From Rhodocollybia butyracea (Eukaryota; Basidiomycota; Agaricomycetes; Agaricales; Omphalotaceae), in assembly GCA_015501585.1 (NCBI GenBank), contig JADNRY010000345.1, positions 1-64,000 of the forward strand: a stretch of DNA of 64,000 bases, in the 5' to 3' direction. Shown piece by piece: positions 1 through 10,415 of the stretch; the first letter of the stretch is position 1, and every line of letters starts with the position of its first letter. The notes beneath the pieces were generated by a model, which made no database searches, was not told the origin of the DNA, and worked only from the letters and a program-made list of their open reading frames with translations. Both the position numbers and the translations under genes were made by a program.

Positions 1-2435
1 ACAGATTTAGTATACTACACAGTAAAGAGAACAAGCGAATCGCTTGCATTTGCATGCGTGGTTTTGTTTCTTGTTTGGGCGTTATTTCGAGTTGGGGAGA
101 AGGCGAGTTGGCACCTGTTGGCACTAAGCCCCAGTGAAAACCCGCACTGGGTCATCACTAAATCCGGGGAAACCTTGCCAGGGATTACACCTCTCACCAG
201 GTGTAATAAAGATTACACAGTGCGGTAATGGATTATAATACAGCTAGCGGTCGGATAAAATGATTTTCCTCTTATTATGAGTGATTATGGGCGGAACATA
301 ATGATTATACCGAGAATACTGACAGCGGTAATCCTGAGAGCAGCCTAAAATTGATTGTCATTGCCCTGTAATTCTTCCTCCCAGATGATCTTGCTATATG
401 AGATTCATATCCTCATTATGTCGTCCTTGTATCTCTCTCCAACGCTGAGGAATGTCTTCTGGGTAATGTAATCATATGTATTTTCCTCGTCATGACATAG
501 TAATATTCATAAAGTTTGAGTACTACTAAGGCTGGATTCCAAGAACTTCGCAACTCGAACTTGTTAACCTTTTTACTCGCGAAATGATTCACTTGCCTGA
601 ATCCTTCATTCTTCATAGTAGATTCACCTCTAGTAGCCTCCTTTCCGGTAAGTAAAAGTATCGCTTTCTTCGCCACAAGCATGCCGCCCTTTGATTCGAA
701 ACTCAAACCCAACTCAAACCAACCCTTACGATCAAACGGTGAGCCGACCATTAGGCTGTCACAGCCCGAAACCACCTAGAGCTCAGGCTCCTATGACTTT
801 GACCTAGACGCAGTATGAGCATGGTCATGAATGATGAGCACGAGTAAGTTTAAGAGCTTCTGCGCCATGATTATACGGTGCTATAAAATGCTACAGTCTT
901 TTAGTACAATAATGGTCATTGTATCATACTCGGCTCCGCCTTACAGGGTACAGTGCTCCACAGCAGGGACAACTTATCTTATATGCATCAAGATCTGCTT
1001 GTCAGTCGCTTGTACTAGCTGTACTCGTTGTAGCTTGTTGTTCCCTCTTGACCCTCACGGGTAATAGCAACCGCGTCGATTATTACCCACACAAAATGGT
1101 ATTTAAACTGGGTTAAATGCTTTTACGCGTTTACATCTTTCTTCCCCACTTTACTGTCAATGGTTCTAACTTCTGTCAAGTCAACTCAAGATACCCAAGC
1201 TCAGGTCATAACTCACCTCAAAATTTACTCGAAGCTCATTCCATGCTAGTCACGACTACAACCCAGACTGCTGAGCAATCCAATGCAGTTCCCTCAATGT
1301 TTTCTTTCGCTGCTCCAAGCCAATACGGCTCAAGGTTCTTCAAGTTGATTTCAAAATTCAAGCACTGCAGCCTCGTACTTTAGCCCTCTCGTTATGTCCC
1401 CATATACCTACTATAGTAGTAGTAATTAACTTATATGTATCGTTTGGAATAAAATGTGTTACTGCTCAATTGAATTCATGGATGGTTACCAGTTAATAAT
1501 GCGACGAAAGCGACCAGAAAAAGCTGCCTGCCAGCTCTAACCTGATAATTTGTTCAATCACATATAAATATTCTCTCCCGTTACGATGCAGTATAAGTAT
1601 TTTTACTCACTACAATGCAGACAGAAGGGTGATGCATGTATGGCAAATGAAGGACATAGTTATCATCTTTTGATAATATGACAGTAATCATTTTCGAATT
1701 TGGGCTAAGCGTTTAATGCATTATAATCAATTGTCAAATGCTTAGCACCATTATCAGGACATTATCTCGGTTACGGCTGACCGCCAGTGAGTTCTCCAGA
1801 TCATAATCAAATATGATAACTCTCAAGATTTAGTGATGGTTGAGCCGAGAAAAAGTCGTGTTCCAGCTGTGATCATCTGAGATCAGCTGTTCCCAGAAAT
1901 TCCAGATATCAGCCGTACAGGCTGGTCTTGTCTGTGTTTATCTGGCAAGAACCGCACAGAGAGTGAAAGTTTAGTATTGTATATAACTGTGTTCTTCTGG
2001 GATAATATGAGTTCATCTGGCCTGAACTGTACAAGATACAATGTGATATTACTATTACTGTAGGCTGTTCTCATCTGGGTCCATCTGGGATAGTCTGAGT
2101 GAATCATATTAGAGTATTGGATTATTATCAACTATGACATACAAACTACATATAAATTACACCTGTACAAAGGCAATACGAGGCCGCAGTTACGAGCGCT
2201 ATGTAAGTACATTGAGCTGACTATGCATTGAACTGGCAGCTGGCTCTACATAAGACAACCTCTACATATAAACTGTAACTAAGAAAGCACACATATTACA
2301 CGTCAGCATAGGATATTGACAAACACGAGAGCTAAAAAAATCGTTCAAGTAACTAGCTCAAAAGAAAAAGTATAGCTCACCTTTGGAATGTACAGGAGTT
2401 GATGGAAGCACTAGCGTGTGGGATACCGGCGTGAT
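1..2435. other. AT-rich, gene-poor stretch with transposon-like sequence
   Basis: No supportable gene. The open frames are short and show no family motif. At position 130 a CCCAGTGAAAACC motif matches the ends of the TIR elements further along and may be the outer end of the element whose opposite end is at 3924. I found no matching target duplication, so that pairing is unproven. Positions 1750-2110 hold degenerate CCAGAT/ATCTGG words like those at 5310-5580. Confidence 0.4.
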
Positions 2436-2449
2436 ACAACCAACAAGAG
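2436..2449. repeat. Target-site duplication, left copy (LINE)
   Basis: The 14-mer ACAACCAACAAGAG here recurs exactly at 3422-3435, straight after the poly(A) tract. The two copies bracket the truncated LINE and mark its insertion site. Confidence 0.9.
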
Positions 2450-3106
2450 GCAGTAGACATATGTGGGGCCACTCCATCTGAAGAGGCCCTGTGGAAGTCA
2501 ATCCGGCACAAAGACTTTAGTAAAAAATTCCAGTACTTCTTATGGATGGTCATCCACAACGCTTATAAGGTGGGAGACTTCTGGGATAATGTCCCAAACT
2601 TTGAACATAGGGGGCAATGCAATACCTGCCAAGTTCCGGAAACACTAGAACACATCCTCTTCGAATGTTCCTGCTCAGGCCAGAAGGAAATATGGGATCT
2701 GGCACAAAATGCATGGGAAAAACAAACCACTGAGTGGATAGAGCCCACCTTTGGAATAATGATGGGCTGCGGCACAACGAACCTTTACGATGCGGATGGG
2801 AAGACCCTGCCTGGTGAGTCCCGCTTATACCGAATCCTGGTATCAGAAAGTGCCTATCTAATCTGGAAAATGAGAAACAAAAGGGTCATAAATGGGGAAA
2901 CTCCCCCATCAAAACGAGAAATCGAAAACAGATGGTGTCGAACACTGGAAAGCCGATACCAGCTGGACACCCTCCTCACATCAAGCAAATTCGGCCGGCG
3001 GAAACTATCCAAAGGCGTAATGAGATCAACTTGGACACACATAGTCCGAGAAGATCTTAGTCCTGACCAAATCTTACTGGCCAGGCCCGGGGTTTTAGTG
3101 GTGTAA
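2450..3106 (+). pseudogene. LINE ORF2 C-terminal fragment (zf-RVT region)
   Basis: The frame is open from the first base after the target duplication to the stop at 3104-3106, about 218 codons. The start is a truncation point, not an initiator. A zinc-binding-like pattern C-x2-C-x7-H-x4-C (CNTC, then HILFEC) follows a Trp-rich segment, KFQYFLWMVIHNAYKVG, as in the zf-RVT region after the reverse transcriptase of basidiomycete LINEs. The rest resembles the downstream tail of such ORF2 proteins. No reverse-transcriptase catalytic motif is left. It is a relic and makes no working enzyme. Family assignment rests on this C-terminal pattern plus the element structure. Confidence 0.8.
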
Positions 3107-3421
3107 ACGGGCAGGCACAAGGGCGGTGGGGGTTTATGCAAGGTAGATGGAATTATGATTTATTTACTAACAAAAAACAGGAGAGCGGTTAGAAGGAGAA
3201 AGCCTGCCCGGAGTCCCACACACCGCCTACCTGGTGAGTGCGTAACACATTCCCTCGGGTGGTTAAAATCTTAAAAAGTCGCTCGGTCCCGTACCCTGCA
3301 AACTTAACGGCCGGAGAGGGGACGACAATGTGAGTCCACTCGATGGTGCCAAGAGACTAGAGCGACGAGAGTTGCTGGTTTCAGGCAACGTTCCACAAAA
3401 AAAAAAAAAAAAAAAAAAAAA
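2450..3421 (+). mobile_element. 5'-truncated non-LTR (LINE) retrotransposon with poly(A) tail
   Basis: The insertion starts directly after the left target duplication. It carries the 3' end of ORF2, a 3' UTR of about 290 bp and an A-tract at about 3397-3421, followed by the second copy of the 14-bp duplication. Truncation at the 5' end, an A-tail and a variable-length target duplication are the hallmarks of target-primed reverse transcription. The copy is dead, since only the last part of ORF2 remains. It lies within DNA that resembles the TIR element ending at 3924, so the insertions are probably nested, with the LINE the younger. Confidence 0.88.
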
Positions 3422-3435
3422 ACAACCAACAAGAG
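3422..3435. repeat. Target-site duplication, right copy (LINE)
   Basis: Second exact copy of the 14-mer found at 2436-2449, immediately after the poly(A) tail. Confidence 0.9.
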
Positions 3436-3477
3436 CTAACCAAGAAAAAAATTAGTAAATTATTCAAGACAAGACTG

Positions 3478-3924
3478 AGATAGCTCACCTTGGAATGACC
3501 CGGCCCAATGAATCCATCCTCAAGTCTCTACTAGAGTCCAAAGCAAGTTGAAGAGTGGTTGAAAGAGTCGTTGAATATGTACTGAGTTCATACTAAGTAG
3601 ACAGAGGTAGACAGAGTAAAGGAACAAACGAGCGATGTAAAAAAACTTTCAAAATGTCGAAATTTTGTTGTGTCACATGCTAAGCCGCTCGGCCGCATTC
3701 CCTACAAAGTAAAAAATATCTCAAAGTCCGAGCGCCAAAGTCATATTATTGCTGCGTACTTGAGTCGCAAACAGAGACTGTTCTGCATGAATTTCCCACC
3801 AATAGATTTGGGATTAAATTGAAAAAAAAATCCCCATTTATACACAGTTGATACACAGACAGACACAGACCTACTCAGATATACGCCAAATGCCCAGATC
3901 AGCTCAGTGTGGGTTTTGACTGGG
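3478..3924 (-). mobile_element. TIR element TE1, end segment (inverted relative to TE2)
   Basis: The reverse complement of this stretch aligns with the first 450 bp of TE2 (4478-4935). Both begin with a CCCAGT(G/C)AAAA end, then GAGCTGATCTGGG, then an A/T-rich part, and both reach a block with GCCCAATGAATCCAT next to an AGCTCACCTTGG-type motif. Over the outer 32 bp the two ends match at 28 positions. TE1 is therefore an inverted copy of the same family whose outer end lies at 3924. Its far end may be at 130. No coding capacity is visible, so it is probably non-autonomous. Confidence 0.6.
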
Positions 3925-4342
3925 GTTTACCTCTTGCTGTATCTTGCTAGAGGTAAGGTGAGAGGACCGCCCAAGTACTCACCTACGATTGTTTTGGGAC
4001 GGTCCGAGTAGTTGGTTGAACGACGATCCATTAACTCATTTGCAACTTCCTTTGTGTTTAAAACGACCACATTCTGGCCTGCGAGGTTCAGGTACACAAT
4101 GGGACCTGCTCAAAGTATTGAGAAACTGGTATTGGTTCAACTTCAAGATTACAATGGTACTCACCGTACTTGTCTTTCATCCTGTCAAAGATTTCCCAGA
4201 TTGGCAGGTCTCCACGCAGCTCGAGAACGCTTCCTAGTATGGGCCATCCTTTTGGACCTGGAGGTAACCGTCTTTTCCTGTCTGAACAAATCCGATAGAG
4301 TACATATAGAGAGGAAGCTAGAAAAAGTGCATAGAGTAACAT
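3925..4342 (-). pseudogene. P450 5' fragment (exon 1 and most of exon 2)
   Basis: On the minus strand an ATG at 4342 opens MLLYALFLASSLYVLYR, a membrane anchor followed by the proline-rich hinge LPPGPKGWPILG. This closely parallels exon 1 of the intact P450 at 10416-12525. The intron 1 donor after the codons for KYG is kept, and exon 2 resumes with the block ending in LARYSKR. The copy stops within a few bases of the intron 2 donor, exactly where the TE1 end begins at 3924. The I-helix, ExxR and haem-binding parts are absent, so no enzyme can be made. It is a duplicated gene 5' end isolated between two transposon copies. Confidence 0.85.
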
Positions 4343-4477
4343 TGTGCAAGGAAGATGATATCTAGACAGTGGCAGTTTATAAGGAAGTTGGAACTAATGC
4401 ACATAAGTTGGAATTCCATCAGTCTTTCAGTCTCATGATTTGGTAGGAAGGAAGGGAAGGAAGTAACCGTGTCTGAA

Positions 4478-6461
4478 CCCAGTGAAAAGCCGCACCGAGC
4501 TGATCTGGGAATTTCCGGCATATCCGAGTAGCTCTGGGTAGCGCTGGGCAGGTCTGTGTACAGCTGGCCAAATGAGGGGCAAATTTTGTTTCAATTCAAT
4601 CCATGTGAGAGGTATATTCTGAATAATCGAGTTCGAGTTTGAGCTAGTAGCACCGTGTGCAACTTTTGAGCTCAAGTATTCAAGTTAGTCTTTTGCTTTG
4701 TCTTTGTCACTCCAACTCAGAGTCCCACCCGGCCCAACATGTGATAAGCTTCGACACTAAAAAAAATTCCATCGCTCTTTCTCTCTTCACTGCCATTTCA
4801 ACTTCTCCAAGTTAAGGCTCTGTGCAAGCTGGCTCAAATTCTCGAGATTTACTCTTCAACATATCCTCAACCCACTTTAAACTCTTGACTCAAGCATGGA
4901 TTCATTGGGCTAGGCTATTCCCAAGGTGAGCTATTTTAACCTTTTCTTGAATAATCTCTTGAACAATTTTTTTTTTTTGATTAGCTCTCGCTGGTTCGTT
5001 GATGTCGTATCACGCTGGTACGCCACATTCTACCACTTTCATCTTTTCCTCTATACGTCAAAGGTGAGCTATCTTTACTTATTCTTTGGAGCTCGGTCTT
5101 TGGATAACCTTCTCTCGCTGTAGCCCGTTAGCCTCTCAGAGTTGTTTCAACAAGTCAATATCCCACTGTGCCAACATGTCATATAACACTTGTAACCATG
5201 CACTGTAGATGTAACACTGCCCTTACACATGTTTCTCTGTAGTCAGCTTAATGTATGTATATGTAGTATGTGTCGTATTTGTACGTATTCGTAGTAGTTG
5301 ATATCTCAATACATTCACTCAGACCATCCCAGACCATCATAATTTCAGTAATATGTAATAAGTATTATGTGCAGCTAAGCCCAGATGATCCCAGATGATC
5401 CAGAGAAACTCAATTGTATAGAAAAACCAAATTTTCATTTTCAGTGTGATTTTGGTCAGATATACCCAGATATACCCAGACCAGCCCAGACCACAACATA
5501 GGAAATGGCCAAATTCTGGGATTATCCGCAAGACGGATAATCCCAGTTCATCCCAGATATTCTGTCATGCCCTAGGCATATACAGACTGCCGACGTTTCC
5601 TGCTTACCATTACATAACCCGCTTCCGCCGCATTTCCGGTTCCGATACACTTCCGCTTTGCTTCTGTCTTACTATTTCCTTCACCGTACACTTTCTATGA
5701 TCCCGCCGATCCATTCTCCATCATTCTTACAATCATACATATGCTTTATGCTCATCCCGCTGCTTCCGCTTATGTTTATCATTGTCTTTCATCCCTTGTA
5801 CTTCTTTTGGCTATTCTTGTCTTTTCTACTCTCAGATTATTACCTATCGCTACTCCGGTCCTTGAGTACCCTTTATATAGTTCTGTACCATGTCAAGTAC
5901 AGTAGATTGGAAATATTGCTTAACCCCTTGACTCGTGTGCCCTTGTGTGTTCCGGTTTCTCGCTTTATCTGTTTCTTTAACTCTGTTTCTTCACTCCATT
6001 GTTTTCACAACCTCTGCAATTTACTATCATCTATTTGGTTCCGCTCTGTTTGCGCCGCATCAGGTCAGCTACCGCTTGACCTTCCGCTTCCGCTCATATC
6101 GCTATCAAAGCCGCTTGCACTTAGTGGGTCCTACCCTTCGAGTCGGAAACTCATCTACTCTTAGGCTTACTCGCCAAGTTCATTCTATCGCCTGTACGGA
6201 CCTGCCGTCCCTACATTAGTCCCTTGGACGATCCCGACACGAGTCTTACATCCCATAGGCACTTCGGAACCGTTCTACACTCACATCCTTTCACATCTCA
6301 AACCAACTTTCCCAGTTCGGCTGAACAACAGAAGTACGGAGCGTATCCGCACTTTGGTTTCCAGGTTTGTAACCCGCGCTCGAAGGATTCCGCCTAGATC
6401 CTTACATATTCCTAGCACATGTCGGCACATGTCAGCTCAGGCCGGCGGGGTTTTCACTGGG
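4478..6461. mobile_element. TIR element TE2 (about 2 kb, non-coding)
   Basis: The left end CCCAGTGAAAAGCCGCACCG and right end GGGGTTTTCACTGGG form imperfect terminal inverted repeats. TCTGAA precedes the left end (4472-4477) and follows the right end (6462-6467), a plausible 6-7 bp target duplication. The interior holds repeated CCCAGAT/CCAGAC words (5310-5580) and a C/T-rich tract (5560-6300). Long open frames there are low-complexity and hydrophobic, with no domain. It is probably a non-autonomous DNA transposon or a decayed larger one. Confidence 0.65.
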
Positions 6462-6554
6462 TCTGAACCTTAGTCCGAAATAGAAGTGCAAAGAAGCAGG
6501 TAATTTGGTCGATCTGATCCTTGCAAATACACTACGGCAGCGTCAAATAATAAC

Positions 6555-7010
6555 ATACGAAATTATTGCCGAAATTATTATTGTAACTAGTTTACTTTTT
6601 CAGTATGAATTGCGGTCGAAAAAGATCACGTTTTTCGCGTGAAAAACAAATTGTGAAAGAGATAGAATTTCGCCTGAAAGTCTTGCATCATTTTGCTCGT
6701 GATTCATTCGGAATTTCTCGCGTAAAACAAAAGAAATTTCATAACCCTAAAACAATTCAATCCGTTACCTTGAGGCGGTGCACAGCGCTTATTGAGCTCA
6801 TTGATTGAATTGATTTAGGGTTATGAAATTTCTTTTGTTTTACGCGAGAAATTCCGAATGAATCACGAGCGAAATGATGCAAGACTTTCAGGCGAAATTC
6901 TATCTCTTTTACAATTTATTTTTCACGCGAAAAACGTGATCTTTTTCGACTGCGATTCATACCGAAAAAGTAAACTAGTTACAATAATAATTTCGGCAAT
7001 AATTTCGTAT
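6555..7010. repeat. 456-bp near-perfect palindrome (foldback MITE)
   Basis: The left arm begins ATACGAAATTATTGCC and is mirrored by a right arm ending in GGCAATAATTTCGTAT. Each arm is roughly 200 bp with few mismatches, around a spacer of about 40 bp near 6760-6800. The transcript or single strand would form one very long hairpin. The 67-codon frame inside is an arm artefact. The flanking 27-mer at 6531-6557 recurs inverted at 9722-9748. Confidence 0.85.
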
Positions 7011-8280
7011 CCCCGACTCTGACCGAAGGGAAGGGAGGGTCTTGTAGGTGCCAATTGAGTGTTGGATTCTTCAAAAACCGCCAGATCGGGTAGTTCTTTC
7101 CCACCTGATCTTCAGCCGCTGTGCCAGTTGTTTCATGTCGAGCCGCTATGCCGGCTGGTCTGTTTTTCGATGATCTCCATCATAACCATGAATGTTTCGG
7201 ATCACTGCCGGGAGGCTCATGCCCAATTAGGCTATGCGGGCGCACATGACCTACCGGCATCACCAAGGCATGGCAATTCTTCTCGTTCCTCGTACTTCCC
7301 CTCTTTTGAGCTTGCTTTCACAATTTATAATTCACTCTTCTGAACAATCTTGAAACAAACCGCTCGGCATATGTAATTGAAAGGAATATCCCTTTCTGGG
7401 ATATATCCGGAACGAGCTCTCCATTTGTGATAAACCCAACCAATACTAATAGGTTTTCAAGTTGAGCCGTACCGAGTAAGCGCTTGCGCGCTTACTCTAC
7501 TTCCGTCGTTCCGACCAAGTTCCAACTCTCCCGAGTATTCCTGCTATTTCTAGGGAATCAATGCCATTTCTTAAACAATCAGTGTATGTACATCAACTCT
7601 CTAATGAGCAGCATTGCACTCCATTATCCTGTCAACTTCTACATGTTTAAGTAAATGATTATACTTAGCCTTAGAGTGATTCATAACTCTCTACTACTGT
7701 ATGATTACAACTGTTTCTTGGCTTAGCAGTATCTTATCCCACTTATTGTGGCAGGTAGTTGCCCGGTTGTACCACTGGTACAGTACCAGTGCCTTCAGAC
7801 AAATTATCCTCTATTGGAAGTACTTTAATTACCTCAGCGCTAGGTGTTTGGTTGTTTTGCAGTCTTACATATATGCATTTGATTACCTAGCACATGACAC
7901 TAGCTAGATTAACCACCAAGTTTAAAATGACACAACAGTTGCGCAACAGCAAGCAATGAGTACAACAATAAGTCTGGCACACAATGGGATGCAACTCATA
8001 AATGTCTCAGTGGAGTGCATCTCGAGAGCAAAACTAAGGGTGATGATACATCAAGAAGTCTGATGCACATTGGGATATAACTGATACATGAGAGTGAAGA
8101 ATGCAAGCATAAAACATTTCAAGAGCAAAGGAGTCCAATACTAAGCTGGGGCAGTAGCATGATTGGGAGCAGTGTTGGAGGTGGCTTGCTACATGCTGTA
8201 TCTGCTGAAATTTCTGTGCGGCACAATTTATTGACGTGGTTGAGGCAAGGTTGAGGGAGGAGCGCTTGAGCCATTCTGTG
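7011..8280. other. No supportable gene
   Basis: Short frames only. Positions 7020-7340 are more GC-rich than the surroundings and could be an old retroelement piece, but I found no motif to prove it. Confidence 0.4.
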
Positions 8281-8506
8281 TGTTGTATTTCGCCGATCGG
8301 ATATGATACAACTCCGACTGTACTTATTAATCATTACTTATCCGGTTACTGATACTTTGTATGTACCGGACCACCTTAGTAGTATTTACTACAGTGCACA
8401 GTATATAAGGCCTTCTCTGAGGCCAGTATCTATAGTGCTCAATCTAGTCTCTTCTGTCTCTCAAGCCTCACGGCTTATTCAGTCCCTGCGCCGAGTATTT
8501 ACAACA
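8281..8506 (+). mobile_element. Solo LTR, copy 1
   Basis: A 226-bp unit begins TGTTGTATTTC and ends TTTACAACA, so it has TG...CA ends within a TGTTGT/ACAACA inverted repeat. A TATATAAGG box near 8402 suits an LTR promoter. The flanking 5-mers are CTGTG and TTGTG, a target duplication with one difference. The same unit lies inverted at 9231-9454. No internal retrotransposon sequence follows, so this is a recombined solo LTR. Confidence 0.8.
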
Positions 8507-9230
8507 TTGTGTTCCTTCAACAACGGCACTATACTCCCTCTATCAGAGGATGTTCTTCTGGTGAGTTCTTCCCCAGATTTGTCCAGACAATTCTCTGGGT
8601 GTTCTCCAGGAGTCTCCAGGCTTATTGTCTCCAGCCTGGACCCATCCTCTGGGCCTCTCACTTGGACATTTGAAGTTGTAGCATATTTATCCACAGGTGG
8701 AGTGACAAACTGACTTCTCTCTATCCTAACTCTGCCAGGTATGTTCTCATATCATGCATATCATCCGTTTGACAATATTCCTTACAGTTTCTTGATTATT
8801 GCTATGCCAGTAATTATTGTAGCAGCTCTTTTTGTGTCTGGGAGTCCCACACATAGTTTTTCAACCATTTCCTGCTTCCTATTCCTATTTTCTATCTACT
8901 CCTGTACTCTTGTTTCTTTGCACCTTGCTCAATAAATCCCAGCGTCACCTCCTCAACGCGGCTGCTTTTTCAACTAATCACACAGTGATTTTTCTTGAAT
9001 AGTGCCCACAGCTGGTTAGCAATCCATACCAGGGGCCAAGTTTCTCTTTGGAATTGTGAGAAGTACTGGAATTTGTTCACTCCCTGTGCACGCGACGCGA
9101 ACGTGACTTTATCATCTGTTGGATCATATCATTTATCTGCACTCAAACATTGCTCAAACGAAGTCAATCAAGCGCTAGTGAAAGTTAATGATCAGTTAAG
9201 CATAGTCAGTAGCAGAAATAAGAGTAAGCA
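8507..9230. other. Unique-looking DNA between two solo LTRs
   Basis: No gene or retroelement internal domain is seen. The two LTRs point in opposite directions and each has its own flanking duplication, so this is host DNA and not the inside of an element. Confidence 0.5.
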
Positions 9231-9454
9231 TGTTGTAAATACTCGGCGCAGGGAACTGAATAAGCCGTGAGGCTTGAGAGATAGAAGATAACTGGATAGC
9301 TATAGATACTGGCCTCAGAGAAGGCCTTATATACTGTGTACTGTAATAAATATTACTAAGGTGGTCCGGTACATACAAAGTATCAGTAACCGGATAAGTA
9401 ATGATTAATAAGTACAGTCGGAGTTGTATCATATCTGATTGGTGAAATACAACA
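9231..9454 (-). mobile_element. Solo LTR, copy 2 (inverted)
   Basis: A 224-bp reverse-complement copy of the LTR at 8281-8506, from TGTTGTAAATACTCGG to GAAATACAACA. It is flanked on both sides by the perfect 5-bp duplication AAGCA (9226-9230 and 9455-9459), typical of LTR-retrotransposon integration. Confidence 0.88.
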
Positions 9455-9721
9455 AAGCAAGTACTAGATTACTGTACCATTTCGAGCAGCTCGTACGTCA
9501 CAGGTCACACCCGTTTCCGAAAACCCCGCCATTATTTTTCTTTTTAATTTTGAGATTTTTTTGGATTTAATTTTTTGGGTATTTACATCATGTGAGTACA
9601 AACTGATCAAAATGGTACAGTAACAGGAAATACTATAAGATGAACAAAAGATGAAGGGGAAAGATGTGACCCCAAGTACATTTGTCTTGTAGTCGGGGAT
9701 TGCTGCGCAGCAGCGTTAAGG

Positions 9722-10376
9722 ATGTTATTATTTGACGCTGCCGTAGTGATATATATTGCCGCGGCACAACCTGGGCGCTTACAACGGTCCTCAATCCTTC
9801 CAGCTCCTCAGACCTCAGCCCCACCTATCCCTACCGCGTCATCGAAATCCAGGTCCAACTCTTCAGCTATTGGTGCTATCGCCGGTGGTATAATAGCTGC
9901 ACTTGTCATCCTTGTATTCTTCTCCTTTCTCCGCGTCGGTCCTGAGGCGGGGGGCGGGGCCTAATTTCCCATACGATCCTTTTAATAGTGATACATTACC
10001 AGCGTCCGAGTTGACACCTACGCCTTTTATGGTACAACAGCCTACAATAGGAACTTTTCCTTCTACTGTCTCTCAGACATTGCTTTCGGACTCTGGGATA
10101 CGGAAAACTGCGGGACTGGGCCTTGAATTTGGCGGGGGGATGAACAATGTAGATTCATCTTCTGGCCCGATAGACTCCTCATCGACATCACCTATTTCTC
10201 CAGCTAGCCTGGAGCAGCCTAGTACGAACAAATTGTTGATGTGCTGGCGAGGCGATTTGGATGGACTCAACCTCCTTCGGGAGCCGGAGTCGACCATCGC
10301 CAATGTATCAGGATCCAAACATGATACAGCTACAGTGGAATGGGGATGGAAACTCACTGGAGTGATAGTACATTAG
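9722..10376 (+). pseudogene. Fragment of a single-pass membrane protein gene
   Basis: The first frame (to about 9950) reads a Ser/Pro-rich stretch, then a transmembrane helix GAIAGGIIAALVILVFFSFL. The Ser/Thr/Pro-rich cytoplasmic-type tail continues in a second frame (9903-10376) through the block FPYDPFNSDTLPASELTPTP to a stop at 10376. The shift lies in a G-rich run near 9940-9960. Ser-rich ectodomain, one helix and a disordered tail is a common layout of unassigned agaricomycete surface proteins. The upstream ectodomain is missing and its place is taken by repeat-like sequence, so this looks like a truncated, frameshifted copy. Function unknown. Confidence 0.45.
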
Positions 10377-10415
10377 GATTCTCGAGGGTAGTTAATACTG
10401 TACAATGCATTATAA

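Noticed and set aside
416..775. 119-codon minus-strand frame near the window start
   Set aside because: Looked protein-like over its first half, but I recognise no family and it sits in repeat DNA, so it was left unannotated.
3925..4479. TIR-bounded element capturing P450 exons as one unit
   Set aside because: The ends at 3924 and 4478 face away from this interval (they are the outer ends of TE1 and TE2), so the P450 piece lies between two elements and not inside one.
5658..6164. Open frame of 168 codons with strongly hydrophobic product
   Set aside because: It lies in a C/T-rich tract inside TE2; such tracts give Leu/Phe/Ser-rich frames by composition alone, and no helix pattern or motif supports a gene.
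6605..6808. 67-codon frame in the palindrome
   Set aside because: Its sequence is dictated by the palindrome arm and crosses the hairpin centre.
8303..8713. 136-codon frame starting in the solo LTR
   Set aside because: Starts within LTR sequence and runs into unique DNA with no motif; the inverted LTR copy gives the same start on the other strand.
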